From positions 30,554,501 through 30,618,500 of the forward strand of contig CP142452.1 of NCBI GenBank assembly GCA_038049695.1: a stretch of 64,000 nt of DNA, in the 5' to 3' direction. Position numbers and translations under genes: made by a program. The DNA comes from Cinnamomum chago. Its lineage: Eukaryota > Streptophyta > Magnoliopsida > Laurales > Lauraceae. Shown piece by piece: positions 63,001-64,000 of this stretch; positions within the stretch are counted from its first letter, which is position 1; the number at the start of each line of letters is the position of its first letter. The notes under the pieces were generated by a model. That model made no database searches. It was not told the origin of the DNA and saw only the letters and a list, made by a program, of their open reading frames with translations.

Positions 63001-64000
63001 AACGGAGCCCGTTTTCTCATTTTGGGCGATCGTAGGCTCGTTTTATAGGGTTTAAGCTAATGTTCTAACCTAAACCTACGTTTCAACTATACGGGCAATC
63101 CGGGATTTAGAATCTCGTTCTGTCAGTTCTTACAAGTCATGAATGTGTAGGGGCCCGTGGCTGTCAAGTATGACGGGCAACAGACCCCGTTTGCTGATTT
63201 TGTGCTCCCGGAGGTTCGTTTTCTAGGTTTTAAGCTAACGTTCTAACTTAAATCTACGTTCTAACTATACGGGCAATCCGGGACTCGTAATCTCGTTCCG
63301 TCAGTTCCTGTAAGTGATGAATGACTAGAGGCCCGTTTCGCCGAGTTTCAGGGGCAACGGAGCACGTTTGCTCATTTTGGGCTCATGGAAGTTTGTTTTC
63401 TAGGTTTTAAGTTAACGATCTAACTTAAACCTACGTTTCATATGTACGGAAAATCCGGGATTCGAAACCTCGTTCCGTCAGTTCTTGCAACTGATGAATG
63501 ACTAGGTGTCCGTGCCCGTAAAGTTTCACGGGCGACGGAGCCAGTTAGCTCATTTTGGGCGCTTGGAGGCTTATTTTCTAGGTTTAAGCTAACGTTCTAA
63601 CTTTTAAACCTACGTTTCAACTGTACGGACCATCCGGAATTTAGAATCTCGATCTGTCAGTTCCTACAAGTCATGAATGACTACGAACCCGTGCCCGTCA
63701 AATTTCACGGGCAACGGACCCCGTTTGCTCATTAAGGGGCCCCGGAGGCTCGTTTTCTAGATTTAAAGCTAACGTTCTAACTTAAACCTGCGTTTCAACC
63801 GTACGGGAAATCCGGTAATCGAATTCTCGTTCTGTCAGTTCTTGCAAGTCGTGAATGACTACGAGCCCGTGCCCGTCAAGTCTCCCAGGCAACGGAGCCC
63901 GTTTGCTTATTTTGGGCGCCCGGACTTTCGTTTTCTATGTTTTAAGCTAACGTTCTAACTTAAACTTACGTTTTGACTGTACGTGCAATCCGGGATTCGG
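57017..64000. repeat. Terminal satellite array segment
   Basis: HOR M1 starts at 57793, 59198, 60621, 62010 and 63433 (lengths 1405, 1423, 1389, 1423). To about 62.0 kb it follows 33602-38603 with offset 23,415. The 60621 unit has an additional 8-bp deletion in M4 (ctcattttggaggctcg, about 61265). From about 62.0 kb it resembles 17660-18721 but continues through M7 and M8 rather than into LINE sequence. From about 62.95 kb to the end it shares private variants with 942-1992. The minus ORF 62760-63020 is a satellite accident. No genes seen. Confidence 0.92.

Noticed and set aside
1-64000. CRISPR array or prokaryotic repeat
   Set aside because: The repeats are 178 bp, contiguous and without spacers, and the inserts are plant-type LINEs.

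Overview
The window is almost entirely tandem satellite DNA from a eukaryotic, very probably flowering-plant, nuclear genome. It holds no intact host gene, tRNA, rRNA or CRISPR array. The basic unit is a monomer of about 178 bp, all in one orientation. Eight diverged monomer types (M1-M8) form a higher-order repeat (HOR) of about 1,424 bp. The plant assignment rests on the two embedded LINE fragments, whose ORF2 C-terminus has the plant-type layout (FWTDPW motif, zf-RVT zinc-binding domain, WHIWAERNGRIF motif). I do not recognise the satellite family or the species. A centromere or other constitutive heterochromatin is a reasonable inference but is not shown by the sequence.

Layout: satellite 1-4372; LINE-A copy 1 (4373-5990); satellite; LINE-B copy 1 (11623-12643, 15-bp target duplications); satellite; a LINE-B copy that has lost its 3' end (18722-19299); satellite; LINE-A copy 2 (21616-23222); satellite; LINE-B (32566-33586); satellite; truncated LINE-B (39665-40242); satellite; LINE-A copy 3 (42559-44165); satellite; LINE-A copy 4 (52981-54599); satellite; LINE-B (55981-57001); satellite to 64000. 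All LINE fragments are on the minus strand, 5'-truncated and non-functional.

The nine LINE fragments are not nine insertions. All LINE-A copies share identical junctions, as do all LINE-B copies, so one A and one B insertion were multiplied with the surrounding satellite. Repeats are nested: 178 bp monomer, about 1.42 kb 8-mer HOR (with a 5-monomer 890-bp form and 18-bp and 8-bp deletion forms), a 3.71 kb composite unit, and a 20.94 kb superunit present about 2.2 times (roughly 5989-51600). After about 51.5 kb the array becomes a mosaic: first a copy related by a shift of about 10,434 bp, then one by about 23,415 bp, and its last kilobase shares private variants with positions near 940-1992 (shift 62,008). 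This is the record expected of repeated unequal exchange or segmental amplification in a young, homogenising array.

There are no genes acting together here. The biological content is array evolution and retrotransposition into satellite DNA. Both LINE families were primed at T-runs of the satellite, and both carry the same pair of 3'-terminal stem-loops.
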